5,275 nt of DNA from Candidatus Omnitrophota bacterium. Lineage in GTDB: Bacteria > Omnitrophota > Gorgyraeia > JABMRN01. This document shows positions 1-5,268 of the stretch, in pieces. Each line of letters starts with the position of its first letter. Within the stretch, counting starts at the first letter, position 1. The translations under genes and the position numbers were made by a program. Under the pieces are notes generated by a model. That model searched no databases, was not told where the DNA came from, and saw only the letters and a list, made by a program, of their open reading frames with translations. The stretch covers positions 1 through 5,275 of the forward strand of contig JABMRN010000175.1 of assembly GCA_013202515.1 (NCBI GenBank), given 5' to 3'.

Positions 1-710
1 AGTTCTTGGACTTCTATCGTTCCGCTTGAATCCAGACCCATGGCGTTAAGAAGGGCTTTTTGCGCTATTTTTAGACTGTCTTGCGCAGTGATCAATTCCT
101 GTCTTACCTCATTTAACTGTACTTCAAGGCGCAAAAGCGTTTCCTCTCTCGGTTTCTTTGTCCTCTTGTGCAAATCAAGAGCCGTATCATAAGAAACTTG
201 CGCATACTTAATAAGCTGCTCTTTACTCCTCAATATATCGTAAGCAAATATCAGTTTGTAATAAGCGGCTTTTACGCCAAAGATAACATCTTCTCTTGCT
301 GCCAGATATCCTTGCTCTGCCGCGTCAATGGCATACCGCGCGGAATTCTTTTGAGAAGTAATTTTTCCTCCGGTAAAAAGCGGCTGGGTTACAACGATGT
401 CTGCCTGGTAATCATTGTTAGAGCCGCCAAGATAACGTTGTTTCGCCTGCGGAGCATAAGATAGCCGGTCATAACTTGCCACCGCGTCTACCTGTGGCAG
501 ATTTTCCGCTGTAATCGCGCGTAGTTTCTCTTTTTTTTGATCAGTCTTGTATTTGTATATGCTTAATTTAGGGTGCTGCGATAATGCTTCGAATATGCAG
601 TTATTCAAAGAGTATGTTTTTTGATTGGCGACGCGATCGTCCGCAAAGACCACGCTGACACAGCCCATTAGTAATACAAGCATTACAATATATTGTTTGA
701 TACTTATCAT
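1..710 (-). CDS. TolC-family outer-membrane efflux protein, N-terminal part (runs off the window)
   Basis: Partial gene: 236 codons are present from ATG at 710 and the frame is open to base 1, so the C-terminal part is missing. TolC-family proteins form the trimeric outer-membrane channel of tripartite efflux pumps or type I secretion systems. The first 23 residues look like a signal peptide: Lys5, a hydrophobic core, then VFA before DD. Cys17 in LLMGC could instead be a weak lipobox, since some family members such as OprM are lipoproteins. The mature start (SLNNCIFEALSQHPKL) is the typical opening helix. It is followed by QPLFTGGK at about residues 114-121, a hallmark of the first beta/alpha repeat, then long amphipathic helices and LLNAMGLD near residue 220, typical of the end of that repeat. 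The start overlaps the padR stop as ATGA, implying translational coupling. Substrate unknown; the inner-membrane partners are probably beyond the window edge. Confidence 0.92.
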   Translation of the reverse strand, partial: MISIKQYIVMLVLLMGCVSVVFADDRVANQKTYSLNNCIFEALSQHPKLSIYKYKTDQKKEKLRAITAENLPQVDAVASYDRLSYAPQAKQRYLGGSNNDYQADIVVTQPLFTGGKITSQKNSARYAIDAAEQGYLAAREDVIFGVKAAYYKLIFAYDILRSKEQLIKYAQVSYDTALDLHKRTKKPREETLLRLEVQLNEVRQELITAQDSLKIAQKALLNAMGLDSSGTIEVQE

Positions 711-1105
711 TTCTTTGCCTTAAACTGCTTTTTATAAAGTTTGAGAAAATTTTCTAAGGCCTGTTTACGAAACGTAATTCCATCTGCCCAAGAATGAAGC
801 AATGAAAGCCCTTTAGGAGTTAATTCATAATTTCTTTTTGCGGGTCCAACACCCTTGGTGTCCCACTTTGAAATAACGCATTCTTCCTTCTCCAAAGAAC
901 GAAGCGTCCGATAAACCATTGCTGGGTCGGGCTTGGCTTTTTGAAATCCGAATCTATCTAATTGCTCCATCAATTCATAGCCATAAGATGGTTTCTGGGA
1001 TAGGAAGAACAAAAGACAAGGCTCAACGAAGCGAGTCATCTTCCCGCTAGGGCATTCGCATTTGCTGAGTTTATATTTTTTTGCTAACTTGCTACCTTCA
1101 AACAT
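707..1105 (-). CDS. PadR-family transcriptional regulator
   Basis: Encodes 132 residues, a normal length for a short PadR protein. PadR proteins are dimeric winged-helix repressors that often control multidrug efflux or stress genes and their own promoter. The family pattern is clear: EPCLLFFLSQKPSYGYEL (residues 28-45), VYRTLRSLEKE (64-74), then a wing with SKWDTKGVGPAKRNYELTPKG (in the region 79-99). A C-terminal helix (about 104-127) should form the dimer arm. The N-terminal extension carries CECP (Cys16, Cys18), with a third cysteine at 30. The start is set by GGAGGT at 1111-1116, five bases before ATG. It is first in an operon with the TolC-family gene (ATGA overlap), so it probably regulates that efflux system and itself. 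The ligand is unknown. Confidence 0.93.
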   Translation of the reverse strand: MFEGSKLAKKYKLSKCECPSGKMTRFVEPCLLFFLSQKPSYGYELMEQLDRFGFQKAKPDPAMVYRTLRSLEKEECVISKWDTKGVGPAKRNYELTPKGLSLLHSWADGITFRKQALENFLKLYKKQFKAKK

Positions 1106-1110
1106 TAGCG

Positions 1111-1116
1111 ACCTCC
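1111..1116 (-). promoter_or_regulatory. Ribosome binding site of padR gene
   Basis: Minus-strand GGAGGT, a full Shine-Dalgarno core, lies five bases before the ATG at 1105. It fixes the start of the PadR-family gene. Confidence 0.85.
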
Positions 1117-1135
1117 AACTAATAAATCTTACATC

Positions 1136-1154
1136 TATATGTTAATTACATATA
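1136..1154. promoter_or_regulatory. Palindromic operator candidate for the PadR-family regulator
   Basis: A perfect 7-base inverted repeat, TATATGT-TAATT-ACATATA, touches the last base of the -10 box and covers the expected transcription start of the padR promoter. PadR proteins commonly bind ATGT/ACAT inverted repeats. Here the ATGT and ACAT cores are separated by 5 bases rather than the 8 of the classical PadR site. The position is what is expected for autorepression. That PadR binds it is an inference. Confidence 0.6.
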
Positions 1155-1181
1155 TTATACATAATACATACAATCTGTCAA
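1154..1181 (-). promoter_or_regulatory. Sigma70-type promoter of the padR-efflux operon
   Basis: The minus strand reads TTGACA (1181-1176), a 16-base spacer, then TATAAT (1159-1154), so both hexamers match consensus exactly. The expected start is near 1147, giving a leader of about 40 bases before ATG. The spacer contains two tandem TATGTAT copies (1170-1157). The -35 box begins only four bases after the stop codon of the upstream gene. A promoter this strong is usually held down by a repressor, consistent with the overlapping palindrome. Confidence 0.8.
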
Positions 1182-1184
1182 TAA

Positions 1185-2315
1185 TTAAGTTGGGGTAGGT
1201 TTGTAAAAATGATTGCTAAAATAAGGAATGCTTTCACTTGGGGGGGTAATAACTTTACGCAACTTCTTCGCCAAGGCCCGAACCGTTGAATCAGGGTGCT
1301 TAAGAAGTGCCTTTTTATCATACGTCACGAAATCTGGATGAGTGGAAATACGGTACTGCTTTGAACCGCCACTCTCTATGAACGCCTTTGCGTCTTTCTG
1401 CAACAAACTGCCTTTGAGTGGGGTGCGTAGCCTGCTGATTGTCTGATATTTGCCAGCTTCAATATACTTTGTTATCCATCCACCTTTATTCTTCTTAAGC
1501 CCAACCAAAAGCTCAAGAAACAACAGAAACGCCTCATCCGGCAGGGTTGACGCATGACCATTAATGACAATATCATTGCTTTTGCTTCTTGGAAATGTAC
1601 CGGGAATATGCATTTTGTCGTAACACTTATAACCGTGTGTCTCATAATCTTTTTTCTGCTTTGCAGTAAGCTCCGTAATCTGATTCTCGGTAAATTCTTT
1701 AAACAGATCATTAACCGGTAATTTATAAGTCTTTGCATTAAGCGAGGAAGCCAACGAAGCCGTAGTGATCATGCATTTACTCAGCGTATAGTTTAATTCA
1801 ATATTCTCAATCTTAGTAAATGGGGTAAACACAACAAGAACCTTATCATCCTTGCATAGTTCTTTTAAACCTGTGAACTCAACTAGTTTGCCATCTTTAA
1901 TTTTAGGCGCAAACACAAATCCAACACGAAAGCTATCAAATACCTTATACCCGATATAGAAGTAGCCATCTTTTATCTCCTGAAACTTACCTTCAATATT
2001 GTTCGCTAAACGAACCTTTTCAAAAAATGTTGGAAATGAAAGTTGATACCTCTTTAAATCGGATTCCTTAACCTCAACAGGATCAACGTCTGCCGATTCC
2101 GCCGAGTAGGCGAAATAACGTCCATTCCGTTTCTTTATAAACTTTTCATCATCTGATAAATAGTAAGGCTCTTTTAAAGCGTCATACTTTAACCGGCTTA
2201 AACATTTTTGTTTTGTCAGGGTGTTAAATGACGATCTTGAAATACCGACCAGTTCGGTCTCGGTGAACGAGGCGGCGGGGAAAGACTCAAGATTTTTTAA
2301 TATAAAACTTAACAT
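1185..2315 (-). CDS. Unknown protein with winged-helix-like ends, last gene of the nuclease operon
   Basis: I do not recognise this 376-residue protein. It appears soluble, with no signal peptide or membrane segment. Residues 16-45 (TETELVGISRSSFNTLTKQK core) look like a helix-turn-helix. The middle (about 115-170) is beta-rich (YFYIGYKVFDSFRVGFVF, VLVVFTPF). Residues 258-330 look like a second winged helix: LPDEAFLLFLELLVGLKK, GGWITKYIE, TISRLRTPLK, then KQYRIS. These domain readings are by eye and weak. Such ends suggest DNA binding or a specificity role beside the nuclease two genes upstream, which is an inference. ATG at 2315 shares one base with the upstream TGA (TGATG). An in-frame TTG at 2318 would sit a better 8 bases from GGAGTG (2332-2327) and is a real alternative start. 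No terminator is visible after the gene. Confidence 0.8.
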   Translation of the reverse strand: MLSFILKNLESFPAASFTETELVGISRSSFNTLTKQKCLSRLKYDALKEPYYLSDDEKFIKKRNGRYFAYSAESADVDPVEVKESDLKRYQLSFPTFFEKVRLANNIEGKFQEIKDGYFYIGYKVFDSFRVGFVFAPKIKDGKLVEFTGLKELCKDDKVLVVFTPFTKIENIELNYTLSKCMITTASLASSLNAKTYKLPVNDLFKEFTENQITELTAKQKKDYETHGYKCYDKMHIPGTFPRSKSNDIVINGHASTLPDEAFLLFLELLVGLKKNKGGWITKYIEAGKYQTISRLRTPLKGSLLQKDAKAFIESGGSKQYRISTHPDFVTYDKKALLKHPDSTVRALAKKLRKVITPPSESIPYFSNHFYKPTPT

Positions 2316-3421
2316 CAAGTTAATAGCACTCCATTATCACGCAGGTACGATTCAATAATTCCTTTTTCTGCCTTCTCGGGTAACTTTGTATTCTCAGGCG
2401 GTTTTATCTCAATCGTTATTGACTTCGGTTTCTTACCGCTACGCTTTATGTAAAACCTCAGTTTTGCTGAAACATACTCGCTGTCCTGTAAAGACAGCCC
2501 TAAATCTGACAACGCCTGAGGCACATCACCGCACCCAATAGCCACCCTGATAACCCTTGATCCCCGGCATTTAACCCTTACCTCAGTTAAATGAACAGAA
2601 TCAACATCATTATTGCCGGAGTAACTAAAAGAACCATCCTTAATCGGATCAAGAACAACCAACATATTATTAAACGTCGATTCGTCAATCTGATCCATGC
2701 CAAGAATAGCATTACCGAATATCTCGATATACTTCTTCTTATCAACGTCACTGCGACCGCTTGTGTTTACACTCAACACACAATTATTTGAATCGAACAC
2801 AAGCATGTCTTCTTTGGCAGGGCGAAACGATTTAATCTCAACCTTACTTGACTCAAAAATAAGATGAGTTTTCATGAAATCGCCATGAGCAACAAGGACA
2901 ATATGTTTATCTCCGTTTGATCGCCACCTGACATCACAGTGTTCACTTTTACCGGTATCCTTAAAATGCTGTTCAATAGCACTCTTTAATAGGGCAATAC
3001 GATCATCAGCAAAATTACAGTTATTATGATCAAACTTGTGATGGCTTAATTTTTCAGAATAGACGACAAAGAGGTAATAATCGTAAGCGAGGGAGAAGGC
3101 TTCTTCGCCATGAAGGAAAACTCGCATAGCAGTCGTTTCAGAAGGCTCATCTTCCTGAACCTCTATGCTGTAGTCACGCACAGCCTGCTCAAGATAGTTT
3201 CTTGCACGGTCTGCGATGTCGTTGATACAATGCAATTCTTCTTCAACATAAGACCTCAAGCCATCATCTGTGATACCGTCCAAAAAGTCGTGTATATTAT
3301 CAATGCTGAACACAAATCCTTCGGCAACTGGAATATTATGCCAAGTAAAATACGCTTTGAGTAAATCGCTATTTACTCCCTTGATAAACTTTTCCAGTTT
3401 AAATGATCTGTGTTTTGCCAT
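2315..3421 (-). CDS. Unknown 368-residue protein, third gene of the nuclease operon
   Basis: I do not recognise this protein. It appears cytosolic, with no signal peptide or transmembrane helix. The N-terminal third (1-155) is mostly helical and acidic. The middle holds a distinctive stretch that may be its conserved core: DVRWRSNGDKHIVLVAHGDF (163-182), then SFRPAKEDMLVFD (198-210) and KKKYIEIFGNAILG (228-241). The C-terminal part (about 275-345) alternates beta strands (VRVKCRG, SAKLRFYIK, KSITIEIKPP), then ends in a helix that leads to YLRDNGVLL. No nuclease, ATPase or methyltransferase motif is visible. ATG at 3421 starts one base after the nuclease stop, behind a GGGTG ribosome site inside the nuclease gene's end, so co-translation with the nuclease is likely. 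The tight joins on both sides suggest that it works with its neighbours, possibly as a complex subunit; this is an inference. Confidence 0.82.
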   Translation of the reverse strand: MAKHRSFKLEKFIKGVNSDLLKAYFTWHNIPVAEGFVFSIDNIHDFLDGITDDGLRSYVEEELHCINDIADRARNYLEQAVRDYSIEVQEDEPSETTAMRVFLHGEEAFSLAYDYYLFVVYSEKLSHHKFDHNNCNFADDRIALLKSAIEQHFKDTGKSEHCDVRWRSNGDKHIVLVAHGDFMKTHLIFESSKVEIKSFRPAKEDMLVFDSNNCVLSVNTSGRSDVDKKKYIEIFGNAILGMDQIDESTFNNMLVVLDPIKDGSFSYSGNNDVDSVHLTEVRVKCRGSRVIRVAIGCGDVPQALSDLGLSLQDSEYVSAKLRFYIKRSGKKPKSITIEIKPPENTKLPEKAEKGIIESYLRDNGVLLT

Positions 3422-3422
3422 A

Positions 3423-4355
3423 TCACACCCTCAATGCTCTGATATGCTTCTTCAATGCTTTTTCTAAATGTACCATTGCGTCAATCATATCGGATTGTAG
3501 TTTATCTCTTTGGTCAAAATCTTTTAATCCTGTGGATTCGAAACGCCTGCTGATCCTACACGCACGGCGATCATCAAGGCGTTCCCATCTCAGCTTCCCA
3601 CCAAAATCTTTTTCGATTTCGTCTTTCTTAGAATGAAGCTGGTCAAATATCTTTTGATTTTCTTCTTCGCTGTCCTTACCACGATCAATATAAAGCTCTG
3701 CCTGCCCGAACTTATTCGTGACAGCATAGTTAAAACCTAATCCTCTCATTCCAGAACCCGCACCAACCCAATTTGCGGTACCGGGCGAAATATTTGAATG
3801 CAGTTTTGTTTTCTGCTTGCTTTTCTCAAGAAGGGATTTCCAGAAGTCGTAACGCAGTCGATGTCGTTCTGCCATTTCTTTTTTTTCGTCTCCAACAATC
3901 TCGGTTTTCTCACTGGGGCCGGTAACAACTGTGAACTTAGCCGCTGGCTCTGACTTGCCAATTCGATATGCTTCAATCTTAACCAAATAGAATCTGACTC
4001 CTGAGCCGGTCTCATTGAGCCATTCGATAGCAGTTTGATGTTCTGGTCGAGGATTGCTTGACACCCATACAGCGACCTTAGCGTCCAGATTTGAAACGTA
4101 GGTTAATATCTTTCCTAAATGGTCGTGATCAGTTTTCTCAAGCTGGTTCTCAATTAAAACCTTGTTCCCTGAAATATCCTCAGCTGTAATGTCAGCAGAG
4201 AAGGATCCGACACTTTTTTCCTTCTCATCAGGGGATAAATCCATCTCTAGTTCTTCGCCAAGGACTTCAAGATTATCAAAAAGCCATGTCGTAAAATCTT
4301 TGGCTTCTTTCTTCCAAACCTCTCGCAAGGGAACACGTTCTATTTTACCGACCAT
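3423..4355 (-). CDS. PD-(D/E)XK-like nuclease with C-terminal DUF4268 domain
   Basis: Encodes 310 residues in two parts. The N-terminal part (about 9-145) has the features of a PD-(D/E)XK nuclease fold: helix FTTWLFDNLEVLGEEL (21-36), GSFSADI with Asp55, then VLIENQLEKTDHDHLGK, where Glu69 and Gln71 form an E-x-Q variant of the E-x-K site. The C-terminal part (about 168-306) matches DUF4268 by recall: RYDFWKSLLE, the GAGSGMRGLGFNY turn, AELYIDRG, FGGKLRWERLDDRRACRI and a final IDAMVHLEKALKKHI. This family has been considered related to restriction endonucleases. Its biological target is unknown, and catalysis is inferred from Asp55/Glu69/Gln71. GGAGA six bases before ATG at 4355 fixes the start. 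The gene overlaps the RHH gene by 11 bases and precedes two unknown genes, suggesting a defence-type operon. Intact, with no frameshift. Confidence 0.88.
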   Translation of the reverse strand: MVGKIERVPLREVWKKEAKDFTTWLFDNLEVLGEELEMDLSPDEKEKSVGSFSADITAEDISGNKVLIENQLEKTDHDHLGKILTYVSNLDAKVAVWVSSNPRPEHQTAIEWLNETGSGVRFYLVKIEAYRIGKSEPAAKFTVVTGPSEKTEIVGDEKKEMAERHRLRYDFWKSLLEKSKQKTKLHSNISPGTANWVGAGSGMRGLGFNYAVTNKFGQAELYIDRGKDSEEENQKIFDQLHSKKDEIEKDFGGKLRWERLDDRRACRISRRFESTGLKDFDQRDKLQSDMIDAMVHLEKALKKHIRALRV

Positions 4356-4530
4356 GAATATCTCCTTTTTTCATTTCTGCTTGAATCAGATCTCGAATAA
4401 TCGAAACTATTGAATAGTTCTTCCTTTGCTTCTGCAAAGAAAGAGCTTTTTCTTTCAGAAAATAATACTGATCTTCCGTAAGTTCGATAGTCGTCTTATG
4501 CATACTTCGGTTTTTTTTATGAGATGACAT
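4345..4530 (-). CDS. Small ribbon-helix-helix (RHH) DNA-binding protein, antitoxin-like
   Basis: A 61-residue protein with a basic tail (HKKNR), then KTTIEL (12-17) as the expected beta strand, helix A (about 18-34, EDQYYFLKEKALSLQKQ) and helix B starting NYSIVSIIRDLIQAEMKK (38-55). This order is the RHH fold found in CopG/Arc-like repressors and many antitoxins, which bind DNA as dimers through the strand. ATG at 4530 follows AAGGGA at a good distance; the in-frame Met10 has only an A-rich stretch upstream, so the longer form is chosen. It is the first gene behind its own promoter, and its 3' end carries the nuclease ribosome site and overlaps the nuclease start by 11 bases. It probably autoregulates the operon; whether it also neutralises the nuclease is unproven. 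Confidence 0.78.
   Translation of the reverse strand: MSSHKKNRSMHKTTIELTEDQYYFLKEKALSLQKQRKNYSIVSIIRDLIQAEMKKGDIHGR
4361..4366 (-). promoter_or_regulatory. Ribosome binding site of the nuclease gene inside the RHH gene
   Basis: Minus-strand AGGAGA lies six bases before the nuclease ATG and within the last codons of the RHH gene. Ribosomes finishing the RHH gene would uncover or feed this site, which supports coupled translation. Confidence 0.75.
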
Positions 4531-4586
4531 AACTTCCCTTATCAGTTGAGGTTTTGTGATTATATTGATATTGCCTTAATTCCAGC

Positions 4587-4615
4587 ATTATATCATTTTC
4601 ACAGTTTAAAAGCTA
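4587..4615 (-). promoter_or_regulatory. Extended -10 promoter of the RHH-nuclease operon
   Basis: The minus strand reads TGATATAAT at 4595-4587, a perfect extended -10 element (TGnTATAAT). The -35 region 17 bases upstream (4615-4610, TAGCTT) is poor, as is common for extended -10 promoters. The predicted start is near 4580, giving a leader of about 50 bases before the RHH start. The promoter begins just after the T-tract of the upstream terminator, so the operon is transcriptionally separated from the two genes before it. Confidence 0.65.
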
Positions 4616-4617
4616 CT

Positions 4618-4674
4618 AAAAATAAAAAAACCTCCGCTCAGTTGATTCAAACTGAACGAAGGTTTTGCTTTTTT
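4618..4674. terminator. Bidirectional intrinsic terminator
   Basis: A long hairpin: 4627-4643 pairs with 4650-4666, with two mismatches (4634/4659 and 4637/4656) and a six-base loop. On the minus strand it is followed by seven T, one A and five T (4630-4618). On the plus strand the stem ends in TTTT, then GC and six T (4663-4674). It should end transcription of the two genes upstream (5268-4737) before the RHH-nuclease promoter and would also stop any plus-strand transcript. Confidence 0.85.
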
Positions 4675-4676
4675 AA

Positions 4677-4709
4677 CGTCCGGGATTTAGCCCTTCCCAA
4701 CTCGGGACG
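4677..4709. other. Small GC-rich inverted repeat next to the terminator
   Basis: CGTCC (4677-4681) and GGACG (4705-4709) are perfect inverted arms, with a few further partial pairs inward (GG against TC, through one mismatch). It stands out as a GC-rich patch in AT-rich DNA between the stop codon at 4737 and the terminator. It could be a 3'-end RNA stem that protects the message, or a leftover mobile-element end. Nothing in the sequence decides between these. Confidence 0.35.
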
Positions 4710-4736
4710 AAACTACTTAAATTTACAATTATAAGT

Positions 4737-5072
4737 TTACTGCACCCGAAGTCCTTGGTCAAGACAATTTTTAAAATACATGTTTAGTAACTCCGCAACA
4801 AACTTCTTCTTCCCACCAATATGCCAATCTGTGTTGCGCTCTGGCTCGACCCGTGACTTATAGTCATAAATGGTAAACTGTAATCCGTTAATTCTGCCAA
4901 ACCATTCAGCTTGAATTTTTCCGTCCAGTGACGAAGTGATCTGATGCTCATCAAACACCTCAACCAAATCATCGTATGTCGTCCCCTCAGGCATATAACC
5001 CTGACATCCTGTGCCATCAGGAGATCCGACACCCATCTGAACCTCTAAGTCCAGTTCCATTTTAACTTTCAT
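4737..5072 (-). CDS. Phage-type hypothetical protein, 111 residues
   Basis: Function unknown. The protein has three blocks that I associate with small phage or viral hypothetical proteins: TTYDDLVEVFDEHQ (31-44), a beta-rich segment KIQAEWFGRINGLQFTIYDYK (within 52-72), and TDWHIGGK (81-88) leading into a C-terminal helix (FVAELLNMYF). It has no signal peptide, membrane segment or enzyme motif. GAAGGTG before ATG at 5072 is a good ribosome site. It overlaps the preceding Rho-N-like gene by 11 bases, so the two are probably co-transcribed, and it ends at a GC-rich stem plus strong terminator. The phage association is from memory of the motif pattern, not a search. Confidence 0.75.
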   Translation of the reverse strand: MKVKMELDLEVQMGVGSPDGTGCQGYMPEGTTYDDLVEVFDEHQITSSLDGKIQAEWFGRINGLQFTIYDYKSRVEPERNTDWHIGGKKKFVAELLNMYFKNCLDQGLRVQ

Positions 5073-5268
5073 TTTTCACCTTCTTCGAACCCCAGCCAGA
5101 CTTCCATCTGTCAACGGCACCATTAACAACTTTTTGAATATCATCATCCGTGTCATTGTCACGCAAGACCTTCCCAAGTTCTTCCTTATTTAATATCCGG
5201 AAGTTCTTAATGCCACGATCCTTGGCAATCAACATAAGCTCATTGCGACTCTTTTTTGCACGCTCCAT
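5062..5268 (-). CDS. Small Rho-N/SAP-like protein (start close to the window edge)
   Basis: A 68-residue basic protein. Residues 7-35 (SRNELMLIAKDRGI, then LNKEELGKVL) have the two-helix pattern of Rho N-terminal/SAP-like nucleic-acid-binding modules, often seen as short proteins in phages and mobile DNA. The rest (DDDIQKVVNGAVDRW) is probably another helix, followed by a lysine-rich tail. ATG at 5268 has GGGTG just upstream, a plausible ribosome site, but only seven bases remain and the frame is still open. A longer protein starting outside the window therefore cannot be excluded. The 3' end overlaps the next gene by 11 bases. A nucleic-acid-binding role is inferred. Confidence 0.65.
   Translation of the reverse strand: MERAKKSRNELMLIAKDRGIKNFRILNKEELGKVLRDNDTDDDIQKVVNGAVDRWKSGWGSKKVKNES

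Noticed and set aside
168..464. Plus-strand open frame of 98 codons
   Set aside because: It lies antisense to the clear TolC-family reading frame and has no family resemblance or good ribosome site.
1139..1151. Classical ATGT-8N-ACAT PadR operator
   Set aside because: The cores here are 5 bases apart, not 8, so the site is reported only as a palindromic operator candidate.
1472..1738. Minus-strand 88-codon frame inside the 376-residue gene, and similar nested frames at 3746-4015 and 4784-5032
   Set aside because: These are out-of-frame shadows; their products are rich in Arg, Leu and Ser with no domain pattern.
2316..2318. TTG start for the last operon gene
   Set aside because: Kept only as an alternative: ATG one codon later overlaps the upstream stop as TGATG. 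The TTG has better spacing from GGAGTG, so it is not excluded.
3110..3636. Several plus-strand open frames opposite the nuclease and the 368-residue gene
   Set aside because: They are shadows of well-supported minus-strand genes with good ribosome sites and tight spacing.
4546..4734. Plus-strand open frame of 62 codons in the intergenic region
   Set aside because: It runs through the terminator hairpin and over the promoter region, and the product has no recognisable composition or motif.
4677..4736. Riboswitch or integron attC-like site
   Set aside because: No known aptamer core is visible, and the ends lack the RYYYAAC / GTTRRRY pairs of attC sites.
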